A stretch of DNA of 64,000 nt, taken from NCBI GenBank assembly GCA_009792885.1, contig WMCF01000032.1, positions 6,738,589-6,802,588 of the forward strand. Direction: 5' to 3'. Below, in pieces: positions 24,454-35,560 of the stretch. The position numbers were made by a program, and so were the translations under genes. Source of the stretch: Eremophila alpestris peregrina. Taxonomy: Eukaryota > Chordata > Aves > Passeriformes > Alaudidae. The notes under the pieces were generated by a model. That model ran no database searches, was not told the origin of the DNA, and saw only the letters and a program-made list of their open reading frames with translations. Every line of letters starts with the position of its first letter. Positions within the stretch are counted from its first letter, which is position 1.

Positions 24454-25455
24454 CTAAAATTTCTTCAATAAACAGATACATCTCTCTTCTAAATAATCCA
24501 GATTCCAGGCCTTGTCTCTCCAGATTGTATCTACAATGCAGCCATCAGCCTGAACCTGACTTGGGCCTGGAAGAATCTTTCTTAGCAAATATTTGTCCAC
24601 CTTTTTAGAGACTCGGTTTGCCTGACTCAGAGGCACTGTGGATGAGAGCAGTGATGTGTGGTATTTATATTGCCTTTCCTGCGCCCTTGCTCCCTTGGCA
24701 ATGGTCATAGGCAGCTCCAAAGAGGAAAGAGCCATAAAAGCTGATGTCTCTGCCCAGAAGTGGTGAAAGATGATCTCACATCTGGGTGACACCTGTGGTC
24801 TCTGTCCCTTTTGCTCTAAAGACCTGCTGTTTATCTGCTGCCTCTTGCTGGAGTGGCCCATGCTGCTGGGGTCATGAAAAACCCTCTCTGAGCCCCCTCT
24901 TGCCTTGGCCTCACACCACCTTGCCCAGTGTGGTTGCAATCCAGTGCTCTCCTCACTTCTCCTCCCCAGCCCAGAGACAGCATCACTGACCCACCAGTAC
25001 CCCCAGCCCCGGCTTTGCCTCTCCTGGAAAATGAATCTCATGCCTTGCCAATGGCAATGGCAGGGAGTGGCAGCCCCAGGCAGCCTTGGGAAGCTGAGAT
25101 GGGCCCCAAGTCCCTCTGGCACTGGGTGACACCTCCTTCCCACTCCCTCCTTAGTTCTGTGTCCATGTGGTCCCCTATCACCTGCCACTGATGGTTCCTT
25201 GGGACAGAGCAACAAACCAAAGACAAAGGTGCACATGATCCACGTGGCTGTGACCAGAGTTTCCTTGCTGAGCTCTGAGACTCCTCCACCATGTCCCTGC
25301 CTTCCCTTAACGCCCTTCCCAGGCGCTGGAGAAACCCTCCCGTGGCACCACAACTCCCACATCAATCTTCTGCACAACTCCCCCTTTGCCAGACCTCTCG
25401 GTGCTTTCCCGAGCTCCTGTGGCCCTGTCCCCACACCCTGCTGCCATCCCAGCAC
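24454..25455 (-). other. 333-codon open reading frame, probably fortuitous
   Basis: This is the longest open frame in the window and starts with ATG. Its translation has no recognisable domain, signal peptide or transmembrane segment. It is unusually rich in Trp (more than ten residues) and irregular in composition, as expected for a stop-poor non-coding strand. Plus-strand frames of 60-100 codons overlap it. It is intronless at 1 kb with no evident promoter. The C-terminal third is less biased and reads more protein-like. I judge it a chance frame, but its length is notable. Confidence 0.2.
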
Positions 25456-26419
25456 ACAGCAGCTTCACTCAGCATCCAAGCTTTTATTTTATTCCTGCTG
25501 GGGATAACCACTGCACGCAGAGAGCCAGGGACAGCAGATAGAGTTGCACGATCATTATTTCCAGGAGCCTCTTGATCACTGGTATGAAAGGCAACAACAA
25601 AGGTCATCCTGAACTTTAAACTCAACACCGTTTCCCATCCCCACCCCCTCCCCCAGCCAAGCACTTTCCACCCAGGCAGTAAATCTTTCCATGATGAGGG
25701 AGAGAGCACCATTCCCAAAGAGCAGGTCCTTCCCAGGCGTCGACTTCAGCAGCTGAGCCTGTGTTCATCTGAGGGAGACACACAAAGTTTGGCTCTGAAA
25801 CTTTTAGCTCAGCCTCTACCTCCCGTTTCTACACCACCACAAGATGTTGGGAGAACTGGTCTTTGCACTGGGCTGTTCCTGCAGCACAGCAGGGCTTGGG
25901 AATGAGGCTGAAAAGCTTGGATGGGGTGTGCTAGAGACAACCCAGGCAGAGAAAAACTAAAGGGATCTGGGTCTACCCACCACCTTAGAAACAGGGAAAT
26001 GTGGATGAGGCATCAGTTTTTACCAACCCCAGACTCAAGGAGATTTTCCATCCCAGGGAGCATTTAAGGCTTGTTGGGGCTTCGGTGCTCCCAAAACACT
26101 GTCATGCTTTCAGAGAAGTGTCTCTCCCTGTGGTGAGATTTTTCACAATAACTACTCATTGCACACCAAGAGGTACCACTTGTAACAAAGGAAAACACCC
26201 GGAGAACAAGAAAATAAGTCCTGGCTCCAGAAAATATTTCCACACAAAACACTCAGATTTGAGTTAACATTATTGAGAATTTTTAACAAAATTGCTCAGG
26301 AATTTTCCCTCTGAATGACAATGAGAAACCACTTCTGTTAGCCACTGAAACTGCCTCACACCCTCTTAGGTCGTCTCTGAGGTTCCACACTCTTCCATGC
26401 TCTCACTTTTTTTTTTTTT
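25456..26419. other. Non-coding sequence, no gene seen
   Basis: Ordinary DNA ending in a T-run at 26408-26420. Nothing recognised. Confidence 0.5.
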
Positions 26420-26830
26420 CCCTTCCTTCCCTATAATAAGATTTATTATTGGGTTATTCTTCATGGTATATTAGCCCTTAGCCAGAGTCGGTGCTGACAG
26501 AAATGTTAGTCATTTGGGCTCTGCTTAACCTGCTAAGAAGAACTGAATTTACAGAATGGGACGAGGCTTTTTATGATTTCATTCCAGAGCCAAATCAGAT
26601 AAGAATAATTATCCTCTCCTGGGATATTAGGCAGCACCTCCCCAGGACCGGCAGCTGACAGCTGTTTTATTGGTTGAGTCACTTGGGTCTGGAGTCGAGG
26701 ATTAATTGTTCATGTGTCCGGGTGGCTCCAGGAACAACAGCGAAAGGTTCTTTCTGGAGATGGGAGATAATTTATTTTCAATTGTTTTCATGCACATGAT
26801 TTCAGTGGACAAGGTGAATTAAAAATAAAA
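26420..26830. promoter_or_regulatory. Strong candidate conserved non-coding element
   Basis: About 400 bp combining AT-rich words and retained CpGs. Visible words are AAGATTTATTATTGGG, GATAAGAATAATTATCC (a near-palindromic GATA/homeodomain stretch near 26599), a CAGCTGACAGCTG double E-box near 26652, TTTATTGGTTGAGTCAC, GTCGAGGATTAATTG and GAGATAATTTATTTTCAATTG. The mix of intact motifs over the whole length makes this one of the best enhancer candidates here. Confidence 0.5.
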
Positions 26831-27055
26831 TCGCATAAATAACCCTGCTCCCACCACTCTCTGCGTTCTCTGTTAAACACTGGCTTGTGCATTTCAGATC
26901 TAGGGGTCTTTAGCAGAAAAAAAAATGTATTATCAGAGGAAATACAGTCCTTCCAAAGCCAGTTCAGGTCCACTTTGTCACCAAATGTCCTCTGTGACCA
27001 ACCCACCAAGGCAGTGCCCGATGCCCACCCCTGCCCTTCCTTGGCACCCACCCCC
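26831..27055. other. Spacer, no gene seen
   Basis: Ordinary sequence; nothing recognised. Confidence 0.45.
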
Positions 27056-27250
27056 AAATGCTTTTATTCAGAATTAATTTACTCCTGCCTATCACCTGCT
27101 TGAGATTATTCTAATGATAATGGCCTGCATCCAAAGCAAATTAAAAACCAGTGGCGAGGCTTTCCCTGACTGGAGCGGGCTCGCACTCGGCTGAGCGCGG
27201 CTTTGCCGCAGCCACCGCCTCTCCCGGGTGGCAGGGGCTGGCTGTCCCCT
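27056..27250. promoter_or_regulatory. Candidate conserved non-coding element
   Basis: An AT-rich half (CAGAATTAATTTAC, TTATTCTAATGATAATGG, GCAAATTAAAAACC) joins a CpG-rich half at 27140-27230 (GCGGGCTCGCACTCGGCTGAGCG and following, in short parts). The abrupt change from AT-rich motifs to CpG-rich DNA is promoter- or enhancer-like. Confidence 0.38.
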
Positions 27251-28099
27251 CGCTGGGACACACGCTGTGCCTCTGTGACAGGCAGAAGGGGCCCAGGAGC
27301 AAGCAGGGAAGGCAGTTGCCTGGAGCAGCAGGGGCTCGGGCAGCTCAACACCCACTGCCCAGATTGTCTGCACGGCTCTGCCAGCGCTGGGGGAGCCGGG
27401 GAGGATTCCTCACCCACCCTTCCCTGGGATGCAGCAGGAATAGAAGTCCCCCATTCTCCAAGGGTGTGCTGTCCGCTTTCTGCTCAACGTCCCTTCTCTT
27501 CTGGCTGGTGGAAGCTGCCTGTCCATGGGTTGTGTTTTGCCCGTGTGCTGAGGAGGGGGAGCAGCTCCAAGGGGGGTTTTTGCTCTGGGGTTTGCAGTTT
27601 TTGAGTGGAAAGGGGCAAGTCCCCAAGTCCTCTTGCAGAGCTCACATCAGTCCTCCCACAGTTCAGCTCATAATGCAATCACTGTGCCTCAAAACAGGGA
27701 AGATGTTCTGGCAGAAACAGCTTGGCTGTGTAAGGGAAGAAATTTATAACAACTTTCTTGCTTTCCACCCTTCCCCCTCTTGATACCTTCATGTTGTGTC
27801 CATATCTGTGGTACAATTGCTTTGGATTGCAAGGAGAGTTTTAAGCTCCTCTCAAGAAGAGGAAAAAGAAAGAATCAGCACAAACCATGCCTGGGGCTGG
27901 CTGAATGAACAGGGGTCTCAGGGCTGTGGAGAGCAGGGTGGGTCCTTGCAGTGCTGCACCTCAAATCCACGTGGAGGGAGCAGAGCCCTCCAGCAGATAA
28001 AGGACATGAGGTCTTTGTGTGCATGGAAGAGACGTTGGACAGGTTTCAGGCTTGGCACGAAGTGAGCCAAAGCCTCTCTGAAGCCAAACAAGCCTCTTT
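27251..28099. other. Non-coding sequence, no gene seen
   Basis: Ordinary GC-moderate DNA. A plus-strand frame of 210 codons (27151-27783) overlaps minus-strand frames and has no domain. Confidence 0.5.
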
Positions 28100-28330
28100 G
28101 CCCACTTCTGCCAGGGCTAACTTTGTCCCTGAGGCCATTACCCGGGGGCTCTCAGGCGCTTCGGGCGCACAGTGCTGATCTGTCAGATGAGGAAGTTATG
28201 AGGAAGCAATGGAGTGTCACGAAGGGATTGAAGAGAATTGATACGTGAGCCTGGATAATTATGAGGTTGCCAGTCCAGTGTCATTTCACGGCTGGGCTGG
28301 CTCTTTGTGGTGTATGATACCCATCAATGC
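28100..28330. promoter_or_regulatory. Candidate conserved non-coding element
   Basis: Keeps CpGs in CATTACCCGGGGGC, CAGGCGCTTCGGGCGCAC, GTGTCACGAAGGG and GATACGTGAGCC, with GGATAATTATGAGG near 28253. Texture differs from the flanks. Confidence 0.35.
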
Positions 28331-28845
28331 AAAAATGGAAATGAAGATAAATGGGGCAATGGCAGGAGCAGTTAGATCTGTCTTGCAGGCTGACTGCAGA
28401 AGTTCCCTGTTGATTTGGGAGCAGCATCCTCCTTCATCAGCAGCAAGAGGTGAATTTGGAAAGTGTGACTTGCCACAACCAGCTATGGGATCCAGGACAA
28501 GCTATTGAGTGCTACCAAGTCATGAGGCTGGGCAATTTTAAGAAAGTAGTTTGCCAATCTGTACTTTTTCAGAGTTAAATTGTCACTCTGCTGTGTCTGC
28601 TTTGCCTGTTAAGGTGAACACCACAGGCAAGGCTGAAGTAGGAAAGTGTTGCAGCTGGGCTAGGACAACAACAAAACCATGGGGTGGAAAATTTAAGTTA
28701 GATAAGAAATAACAGAGGTTCTTAAAAGATGTCCATGCAATAGAAAAATGTTGGACAAGCAAAGGTTTAACTTCAGAGGATGAGAAATAAAAATTGTTTC
28801 CACACAGGAGAGAGCTGTCTGGGATGTACCTGATCAGAGTCCCAG
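28331..28845. other. Non-coding sequence, no gene seen
   Basis: Nothing recognised. Confidence 0.5.
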
Positions 28846-28895
28846 TAGACAGGACACTGAGGCTCAGCTGGCTTTCTCAAGGTCACATCAGTATT
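28846..28895 (-). mobile_element. Possible MIR-type SINE relic
   Basis: GACACTGAGGCTCAG followed after a short gap by CTCAAGGTCACA resembles the reverse complement of the MIR core, in which an AACTGAGGCTCAG-type block precedes CCCAAGGTCACAC. About 50 bp are recognisable. MIR-type SINEs are ancient and occur as rare relics in amniotes. The match is short, so chance similarity is possible. Confidence 0.35.
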
Positions 28896-30330
28896 TCCCT
28901 CCTTGGGAGGGAAGTGTGGACTATGAGAAAATGGAAACTTGTGATCTGCACCAACACGTGTTGCATCATCCTGAAGCTGACCTAGGCTCACTCACTGACC
29001 CCACAGGAGTTACAGACAGAAATCTCTGAAAAGCCAAAGATGCAGTATTTTAGAACAGATGGGATGATTCCTACAGAAAGAAATTTGTAAGAATTACAAG
29101 AAGAGGAGGAACAGCAGAAGATGTTACATGTTAAAAAAAAATTACACTGGCTATAAATGAATTTAGTTAGGGAATTTTTTGTTCCATGTAGCAGCTACTC
29201 ATAGCAGGACTCTGTCCACAGAAAGGTGCCAGAAACCCCAAGGCAGTGGTGGAGGGTGAAGAGGAGGAAGCTCTAAGGATGGTTTGGAGAAACCAAGTGT
29301 TTTGATTGTGATCCCCAGCCCTCTGCAATGAAGAGTGATGCCAAACAGATGATGACATGATTTATTTGCAGAAGGTGCTGCCCTCACCATGCATGAGATG
29401 TCCAGGAAATAAAGGCTCTCAGACCTCAATTAGCAATGAGATTCCAGTGATAACGAAGCACTGATTGCTGCCTGGGATGGAGGAGAGCAAGACCTCACCA
29501 CTTCACCCCACCTCCTGCTCAGGAGGAAGGGAAACTTGAACATCCTCCAAGTTTAGGACACTAAAATAAGTGAGGAGCATTTGGGATCCCATCTCACCCC
29601 TGCAAAGAGGAGAATTATTGAGAACAGGAGGCAGAGTGTCCCTATTACCAGCCCAGCAAACATTTAATACAAAGTCCAGCAGCTCTAGATAGTTCCTTCG
29701 TGAAGCATAACTAAGACGTTGACAAGAGATTTAAAAACTTTGTCACATCAATGCAAGAAATTGGAACTAGATGCAGTTTTATTGGAAATGTAAGGGCTTT
29801 TTTTTTCCATTTCTGTGTTCAATAGAAAACTTAAATATTGAAAGGAAAGCTCTCTGGGGATGGAAAATCTCCTCCAGTTCACCCCACGGCGGACAAGAGG
29901 GATGATAGCTTTTCAAACCAAGGCTGAGACCCCTCCTGGGAGGCAAAACAGCAGGAAAAAGGTCAAAAGGTTAAAGCTTAAATATAGGGAACTTGTTTAC
30001 TTCATTACTTTTAAATTTCACCCTTTAAGATAAGAATTTAATGGCACAAATTTGGGAGATATTTCCATTTTCCCTGTTAGGAGATAACTGCATGCAGCGG
30101 ATTCAGTCAGGGCTACATAGTTTCTCTCTCCTCCTGGGCAGAGTGGTGGTGAGAGGTTGGTGGGTGAAGAGACCTCCAACTCAATAACCTGGGAGCAGGT
30201 TATTCACCCTTTTCTGGTTTTTCCTCCCATGTAAGAAAAGCAACTGGGGCTGAAAAAGGGCTTGCAATTACTTGGCATCGTCCTCATCAGCAGAACTCAG
30301 ACATCTCTGGGATAACTGATAGAACAGTGA
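28896..30330. other. Non-coding sequence, no gene seen
   Basis: Ordinary DNA with a T-run at 29799-29806. The part at 29680-29790 is AT-richer and retains two CpGs but is not convincing as an element. No gene seen. Confidence 0.5.
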
Positions 30331-30357
30331 TGCCCATGCCTCAGTTTCCCCAGCTGT
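30331..30357 (+). mobile_element. Possible MIR-type SINE relic
   Basis: TGCCTCAGTTTCCCCAGCTG is nearly identical (two substitutions) to the 3' part of the MIR consensus, TGCCTCAGTTTCCTCATCTG. The upstream tRNA-derived part is not recognisable. Only about 25 bp support the call. Confidence 0.35.
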
Positions 30358-30640
30358 GGCAAAGCTGTGCTGCCCCCCAAAACAGGCTGGAGCTGTACTT
30401 ATAGCTAACAGGACTCAGAGCTGCTGTGACAAAACCAAGAGGGAGAAAGTTGACGTATTTTCTTTTTTTTTCCCCCCCTCAAATCAGATGCAAACCTACT
30501 CTGCTCAAATCCTCTGCTCTTAATGTGGGACTCTGGCAGTTTAAGAGGGGGGCAAAGCAGGGATTTCTGATGCAAAATTCAGGACAGTCGAGAGGCAATG
30601 CAATAATTGTCAGTCCAGAGAGCATCCTGGTGCACATGTT
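30358..30640. other. Non-coding sequence, no gene seen
   Basis: A pyrimidine run at 30461-30479. Nothing else recognised. Confidence 0.45.
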
Positions 30641-31150
30641 CGGGGGATAAGAGTGTCACCAGAGTCTATTGTCTGTCCCCTCTCTGTTAAAGTAGAGATA
30701 AGGCTGGGATAAATCTCACTGGGACATTCTGCCCTATGATGTTATTTCATGCCACATCACCTAATAGGTGTATTTTCACACTGCTTGCTACTGCTGTGAG
30801 GCTCTGCAGCTCCTAGCCAGGCTGACAATCTCACTATATGGAGAATGGAATAGTGACGGCTAATTGATTTTACAGCAGTACCGAAGGACAGACAATGAAA
30901 GTACCATCAATTTAATCCACTATTTAATGGTTCCAATTTAGCCTCTGTAAATGCTCACTAAACTAATTTCTCTGGGTTCAGCAATCTGAAAAGCTATCAT
31001 ATCTCTAATCTCCTTCAATATATTCATCTGGAAAAGGGAATTTAGCCAATTCTGATGTGCGGAGATGATCTGTTAGCACAGTGTAAATGTTTATAACACG
31101 GCAATCTAGTTCGTTTATAAGGATATGAAAAGTTTTATTGGGGAGGGCAC
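30641..31150. promoter_or_regulatory. Strong candidate conserved non-coding element
   Basis: About 500 bp of AT-rich, complex sequence without simple-repeat decay. Words include GAGATAAGGCTGGGATAAATC, AGTGACGGCTAATTGATTTTAC, CATCAATTTAATCC, CTATTTAATGG, CACTAAACTAATTTC, GTTTATAACACGGC and TAGTTCGTTTATAAGG. Isolated CpGs are retained in an AT-rich context. The combination suggests purifying selection and a long-range enhancer role, by inference. Confidence 0.5.
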
Positions 31151-32399
31151 TGAAGTGGAACCACGGGATAATAGGCAGTTACCCAGCAGTCTCTGGGAGC
31201 CAGGGAGCGGGCAGGCATGCAGAAAAATACTAGGATTTACTTTAATCCCAAATTGTAAGCTAAAGTTCTGCCCAGTACATGATGCACCTGGGACTACTGG
31301 AACAAAGGATTGTCTCCCGTCCCCCTGTGACCCAGGCTTTCACACTGCACCATGATAGCAACAGTCATTTCATTTCCTCCAAGAGGCTGAAAATTAGTTT
31401 AGTTTTAGCACATATATATCTCCAAGTTATATATCCAACCAAGTTTCTAGAGGGGAGCTAGTCTTGAGGGCACTTTCTCTTCTCTAAGGCTTGGGGGATT
31501 TGGGGTGTTTGACTTTTGGGGTTTTTTACAGAGGTTGGGTTTTTCATGGTGAAATCTGGTTGCCCCCAAGTTCTGGACCCCACCCTGATCTTCTGCAGCT
31601 GCCAGGGTGCCTCTGCTGGTCAGGCAGCCCTAAGACCCTCCTGAAGCCAAGGGGGAGTTTTTTCCCCAAATGCAGTAGGAATAAGACTCGGTGACCTGTC
31701 TGTAGAGGGGGAAATTTCCTTGAGGTTTAAAGTTCTTCTCCAGCAATTCACCCCTACTCCCCTCTCTTGGGGGAAGGTCTATCCTTGGTCCAAATCCGAA
31801 ACTGAAATCTTCCTCCAGTCCAGGACAAAACATCTCAGGTCTAGGTTTTGGACCCCATGCAAGCACCATGCAACAGAACATTTTTCATATTCAGAAATTT
31901 TTAAATTCCTCTCAAGATTACACTTGCAGAGGGACATTGAGTTTTGGGAGCAATTCACAGCCTCAGAGTTTTGATGGTAAGAAGAGATAAAGCCTTTCAA
32001 CCCATCACAGGAGAGAGGGATGACAGTGAAACAGTCTCTGTGTGTAGTTTTTTGTTTTAAATATACCGCCTTTTAAAATACAGTCCTCTAATGGCTGCCA
32101 CATGCTAACACACCTGCAGGAGAGAATCTGCCCATGCAGACACAGACCTGCCTCTGTGCAGGGACACATGGGAGCAGCTCACAGCTCATCCAGGAGCTCT
32201 TCATCCCCAGTTGTCACCACCATGCCTGGTTTGTCACTTCCTGCCCTTTTGACAGGACCTGCCAAACCCATTAATGCCACCCAGGACCGGAGCTGGCATT
32301 AACCATCCTGGGCTGGCAAATGTCTTTCATGGAGAGAGCACTTCTGGACTGCAGTGGGCTTTGTAGCCCAACCATCTCTTTTTTTTTTTACCCTTTTAA
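31151..32399. other. Non-coding sequence, no gene seen
   Basis: Ordinary DNA. The part at 31470-31880 is rich in G- and T-runs and has an LTR-like feel, but no defined LTR ends, polyadenylation pattern or target duplication could be found. Confidence 0.5.
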
Positions 32400-32560
32400 A
32401 TTCAAAGACAATTCCACAAATGAGCTTCTGCTTGATTAGTGTTTTAATGAATATATCTGGATACACCACAAGTCCCCCAGCCGTGACTCCGGAGCCACAG
32501 GCGATGCTATCCAGATGCTGCCTTTGTGCTCTCAGCTCAGGGCGTTAATGCCAGCCACGC
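32400..32560. promoter_or_regulatory. Candidate conserved non-coding element
   Basis: GCTTGATTAGTGTTTTAATG and ATATATCTGGATAC are followed by a CpG-retaining part (CAGCCGTGACTCCGGAGCC, CAGGCGATGC, GGGCGTTAATG). Short but distinct from its flanks. Confidence 0.33.
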
Positions 32561-32989
32561 CAGGGGACAGGGAAGGGCAATAGTCAAGGAATAAGTGTCA
32601 TGTGAGACCATGATTGTCCCTGGGCCGAGCTCTGCAGGCTGGGTGCAGGCACTGTGAGGTCCAGATGGGCGATGAAAGGCGCTGGGCCGTGCTGCTCCTG
32701 CCTGGGACCCAGCTCTGGGACCCCGAGTGATGCTCCCAACTCCAGGCTGCCCCTCTGCTGGAGCTGCAGCACAGATTAACTTGGCTCCCGTTCTCCTGGC
32801 TGTGCTGCAGATGGAGAAAGGGCTGCTCGCTCACCCAGTGTGCTTATGATCAGTTTGGATGGGGAAATCCTGAGCAAGGGCAGGTTTCCTTCTGCTCCCT
32901 GGACTGGTCCCCAGAAAGGGACACAGCACAAGATGCTTTATGGCAGCAGGGCACTTTTTTTTTTTTTTCCCTTGTAAATTATATTTAAC
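32561..32989. other. Non-coding sequence, no gene seen
   Basis: GC-moderate DNA with a T-run at 32957-32968. Nothing recognised. Confidence 0.5.
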
Positions 32990-33160
32990 ATTCCAGAGAA
33001 CTTTATTGCATTTGGTGTTAGGGTTTATGAAAAAATCTGTATTTAACTTCAAGCCCTGGTAAACATCTTTGCTTATGTTGTTATGTGATTCTTTATTTGA
33101 GTATTTCGATTTAATTTCACAGTTCATATACCTTAAAGTTTTGATTTTTTCTTTTTCCCC
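32990..33160. promoter_or_regulatory. Candidate conserved AT-rich element
   Basis: AT-rich block with TTTATTGCATTTGG, TTATGTGATTCTTTATTTG and GTATTTCGATTTAATTTC. It is flanked by a T-run and a pyrimidine tract. Low certainty. Confidence 0.3.
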
Positions 33161-34129
33161 TCCCCTCTCATTCAGGGAGAGCCAGGGCTGGCCAGGGGCT
33201 TGTTGGTCTCTGGTGAGCTCTACTCTCCCACGGGGTGGCTGATCCTGGGCTGCCACCTCCATCTCTCATCCCTAGAGAGGTGCCTGGGCATGGGGAGCAG
33301 GCAGGAGACCCTCTGAGGATGGGGAAATGCTGCATCTCAGCCTGCTGCCATCCTCAGCTCAGCAGCTTTCAAAAAGTCTTCTGAAATGTCATCCCTGGGA
33401 GCTCCCAGGGCTTTCCCAAATTGGGAATGCATAGGGCTGGATGTAGGTCAGAACAATGGGGCTGTCCCCTAGGACAGGTGTCAGGAGTCCATCCCAAAAT
33501 CTGTTGAAGTCTAGGGAAGGTTTTCTGCTGGCACCAGTGGACTCTGAATCAAGCCAACAAATGCACCTGTCACAGCTTCAGCCTCCACGGAGGGAGGAAG
33601 GGGAGGATGAAGAACCAAAAGGACGGCAGCCACAAAGACTGCAGGAAAATGTAAATACGGAGCTCAGTGGTAAATCTTGTTGGCCTCCAAGTGCCAGGGG
33701 TTGGCTGCCAAGTGTACAGATTATTTGGATAGCATGGCACAGCTCAGTACCTTGGATTTGAGCTGCTCCCACCAGCTCCATCCTCCAGGTCTCATCAGGG
33801 ACATTGAATGTTCATCACGTGCCCAAATTCTCCTGCAGCTCCATGGCAAAAGGAAGAGATGTGCAAGGGTTTGTCCCACTTGGATATTATCCCACTTGGA
33901 TAATCCATTAGAAACTGGTGAGGCTGCTGCCCAGAAGACAAGAAATGGTGAACTTGGGTAATGATGGGGATTTCTGGAGTGCTATTAAAAGGTCTATGTG
34001 TAAGATCTCTCTTCCCTATTTTTGCTCTCTTCCTGCAGTTTTGTCTCCCTCCAGACCCAAATGCAGCAGCACTTTGGCAGCTCAAATGGCCACAGCTGTA
34101 TGTCCACTTCCCACTGCTATTTACAGAAC
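33161..34129. other. Non-coding sequence with a small duplication
   Basis: TCCCACTTGGATA occurs at 33874-33886 and 33890-33902, a 16-bp period duplication. No gene recognised. Confidence 0.55.
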
Positions 34130-34320
34130 ACCATTTTTAACCTGAGCCTGCGATTAAATTGTCTGATTGATGTTATTGGGGAAAAAAAAAAGAAAAAACC
34201 AACAGGATATAGAGTTTTTTGGAGAGCTTTCCTTTTCACACTTAGATTTATGGTCCAATTTTTTTCTCAGACAAAACCCAATGCAACATTGCTGAATAAA
34301 CATCTATTTTAGGAAGACCT
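34130..34320. promoter_or_regulatory. Weak candidate conserved AT-rich block
   Basis: Contains CCTGCGATTAAATTG, CTGATTGATGTTATTGG and TTAGATTTATGGTCC, with an A-run at 34183-34196. A PBX-like TGATTGATG is visible. Moderately different from its flanks. Confidence 0.3.
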
Positions 34321-34594
34321 TGTGGAGGAGAAGTGACCTTGTGGACAACACCCCCCTCCCCCACAGGCCACACCAACATGACACAACACTTTGGTATTTT
34401 TGAAGAGACAGATTTTTTTTTTCCCCAATCCTGTTTGTGATTGCTGTGTGCTGGAGATTTCCTATTTACTTCAGCCTGCCTGGCTCACCAAAATAATTGC
34501 TATTTGCATTTCGAAGGACTTTCCCACAAATGTGTGTGTCATACTGATGCACAGCTTCATTTCCTTTGGATGCTCCAGGCCGTATGTTCCAGTC
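34321..34594. other. Non-coding sequence upstream of the LINE relic
   Basis: A T-run at 34412-34420, then unremarkable sequence. It could be older LINE or host flank; I cannot tell. Confidence 0.4.
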
Positions 34595-34860
34595 CTGAAT
34601 ATGAAAACCCTGTCTTGGAATGCCAAAGGTCTCAATAAATCCATCAAAAGGAAAACATTTTTTATTATTCTTGAGCAAAATCAAAACAGACGTAACTCTT
34701 CGTCAGGAAATGCACCTCTCCAACGAGGGGGAGGTTAAACTACATCCAGAAAGGGTGAAATAAATTGTATCTTTTCCTTTCTAAATGAAGAGTCATACTC
34801 TACTGCACATCTTTGTACAAAATTCCCATTGACACCAATTCCACTTATTTATTGATTGTT
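34595..34860 (+). mobile_element. Frameshifted relic of an L1-clade LINE endonuclease
   Basis: Conceptual translation shows the start of an L1/Tx1-type ORF2 apurinic endonuclease domain broken over frames. From about 34604 one frame reads SWNAKGLNKSIKR, matching the WN..GLN..IKR signature. From 34689, one base out of frame, comes DVTLRQEMHLSNEGEVKL, matching the D(I/V)..LQETHLS..E..KL motif that follows at the expected distance. A third, weaker match, KIPIDTNSTYLLIV, lies in yet another frame from 34819. Stops and shifts show it is inactive. CR1, not L1, dominates bird genomes, so an L1-clade relic is unusual. Confidence 0.68.
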
Positions 34861-34874
34861 TTTTTATGTGCTCA

Positions 34875-34887
34875 ATGCCATAGCAAC
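34875..34887 (+). promoter_or_regulatory. RFX X-box-like motif
   Basis: ATGCCATAGCAAC matches the RFX X-box pattern GTNGCCATRGYAAC closely, with both half-sites recognisable. It lies just beyond the LINE relic. Confidence 0.35.
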
Positions 34888-35219
34888 GGGCTACATTCCA
34901 TAAATTAAATGCAACATTGCATTAAGTTAAACTTCTCGCCATGGAGAGCACACACAGCACCCAACCCTGTGCTGCTCCTGAGCACTGATAAATGAACCAG
35001 CAATTATCCCAAACGCTGGCAAGGAGTGGTGAAAGGCAGTCAGTTTTTCACTCCTCTTGGTGGATGGGCACAGGCAGCTCCACGTGCACAGAAAATCACT
35101 CAGAGTGTGGCACATCACAGAGCAGGGCCCTCGGTCTGCAGGCAGCAGGAACATGGCTTGGCTCGCTGCTGGTGTGGCACCATTTAGCTCCAAGCTACTC
35201 CTCACTTGTGTAAAATTAA
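34888..35219. other. Non-coding sequence, no gene seen
   Basis: Begins AT-rich (CATAAATTAAATGC) and then becomes ordinary. Nothing recognised. Confidence 0.45.
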
Positions 35220-35560
35220 GCAAATGAGCAAAGAGAGAAGTCCTGGATCATCAGAATAACTACAGCTCGTCTGCATTTATGGGTGTCATTCATTTCAGTG
35301 ACATCATTGCTCCATGGTAACGAGTACACTTTAGATTGGAGAAATAGACGGCATGAAAAATAGATTAGTTTTATTTAGATAGATTATATCATTATATAAA
35401 TAGATAGGCCACTCTATTTCTACTCATCTTCCACCTCCTGGTTAATAGGACACAGTTTTATTTATAGGTAGAGATGCAGGAAATGTTTCCATGTAAATGT
35501 TTCATAATTCTGTTGTGTTTCTGTGCTTTATTTTAATGGGTCACCCTGATTGTACCAATC
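35220..35560. promoter_or_regulatory. Candidate conserved non-coding element with X-box
   Basis: An X-box-like TGCTCCATGGTAAC lies at 35308-35321. Downstream, AT-rich sequence carries GATTAGTTTTATTTAG, TAGATTATATC and CAGTTTTATTTATAGG, and CpGs are kept in GGTAACGAG and TAGACGGC. Block texture suggests constraint. Confidence 0.42.

Noticed and set aside
31470..31880. Possible LTR-like segment
   Set aside because: G/T-run texture only. No terminal TG...CA ends, primer-binding site, paired LTR or target duplication could be found.
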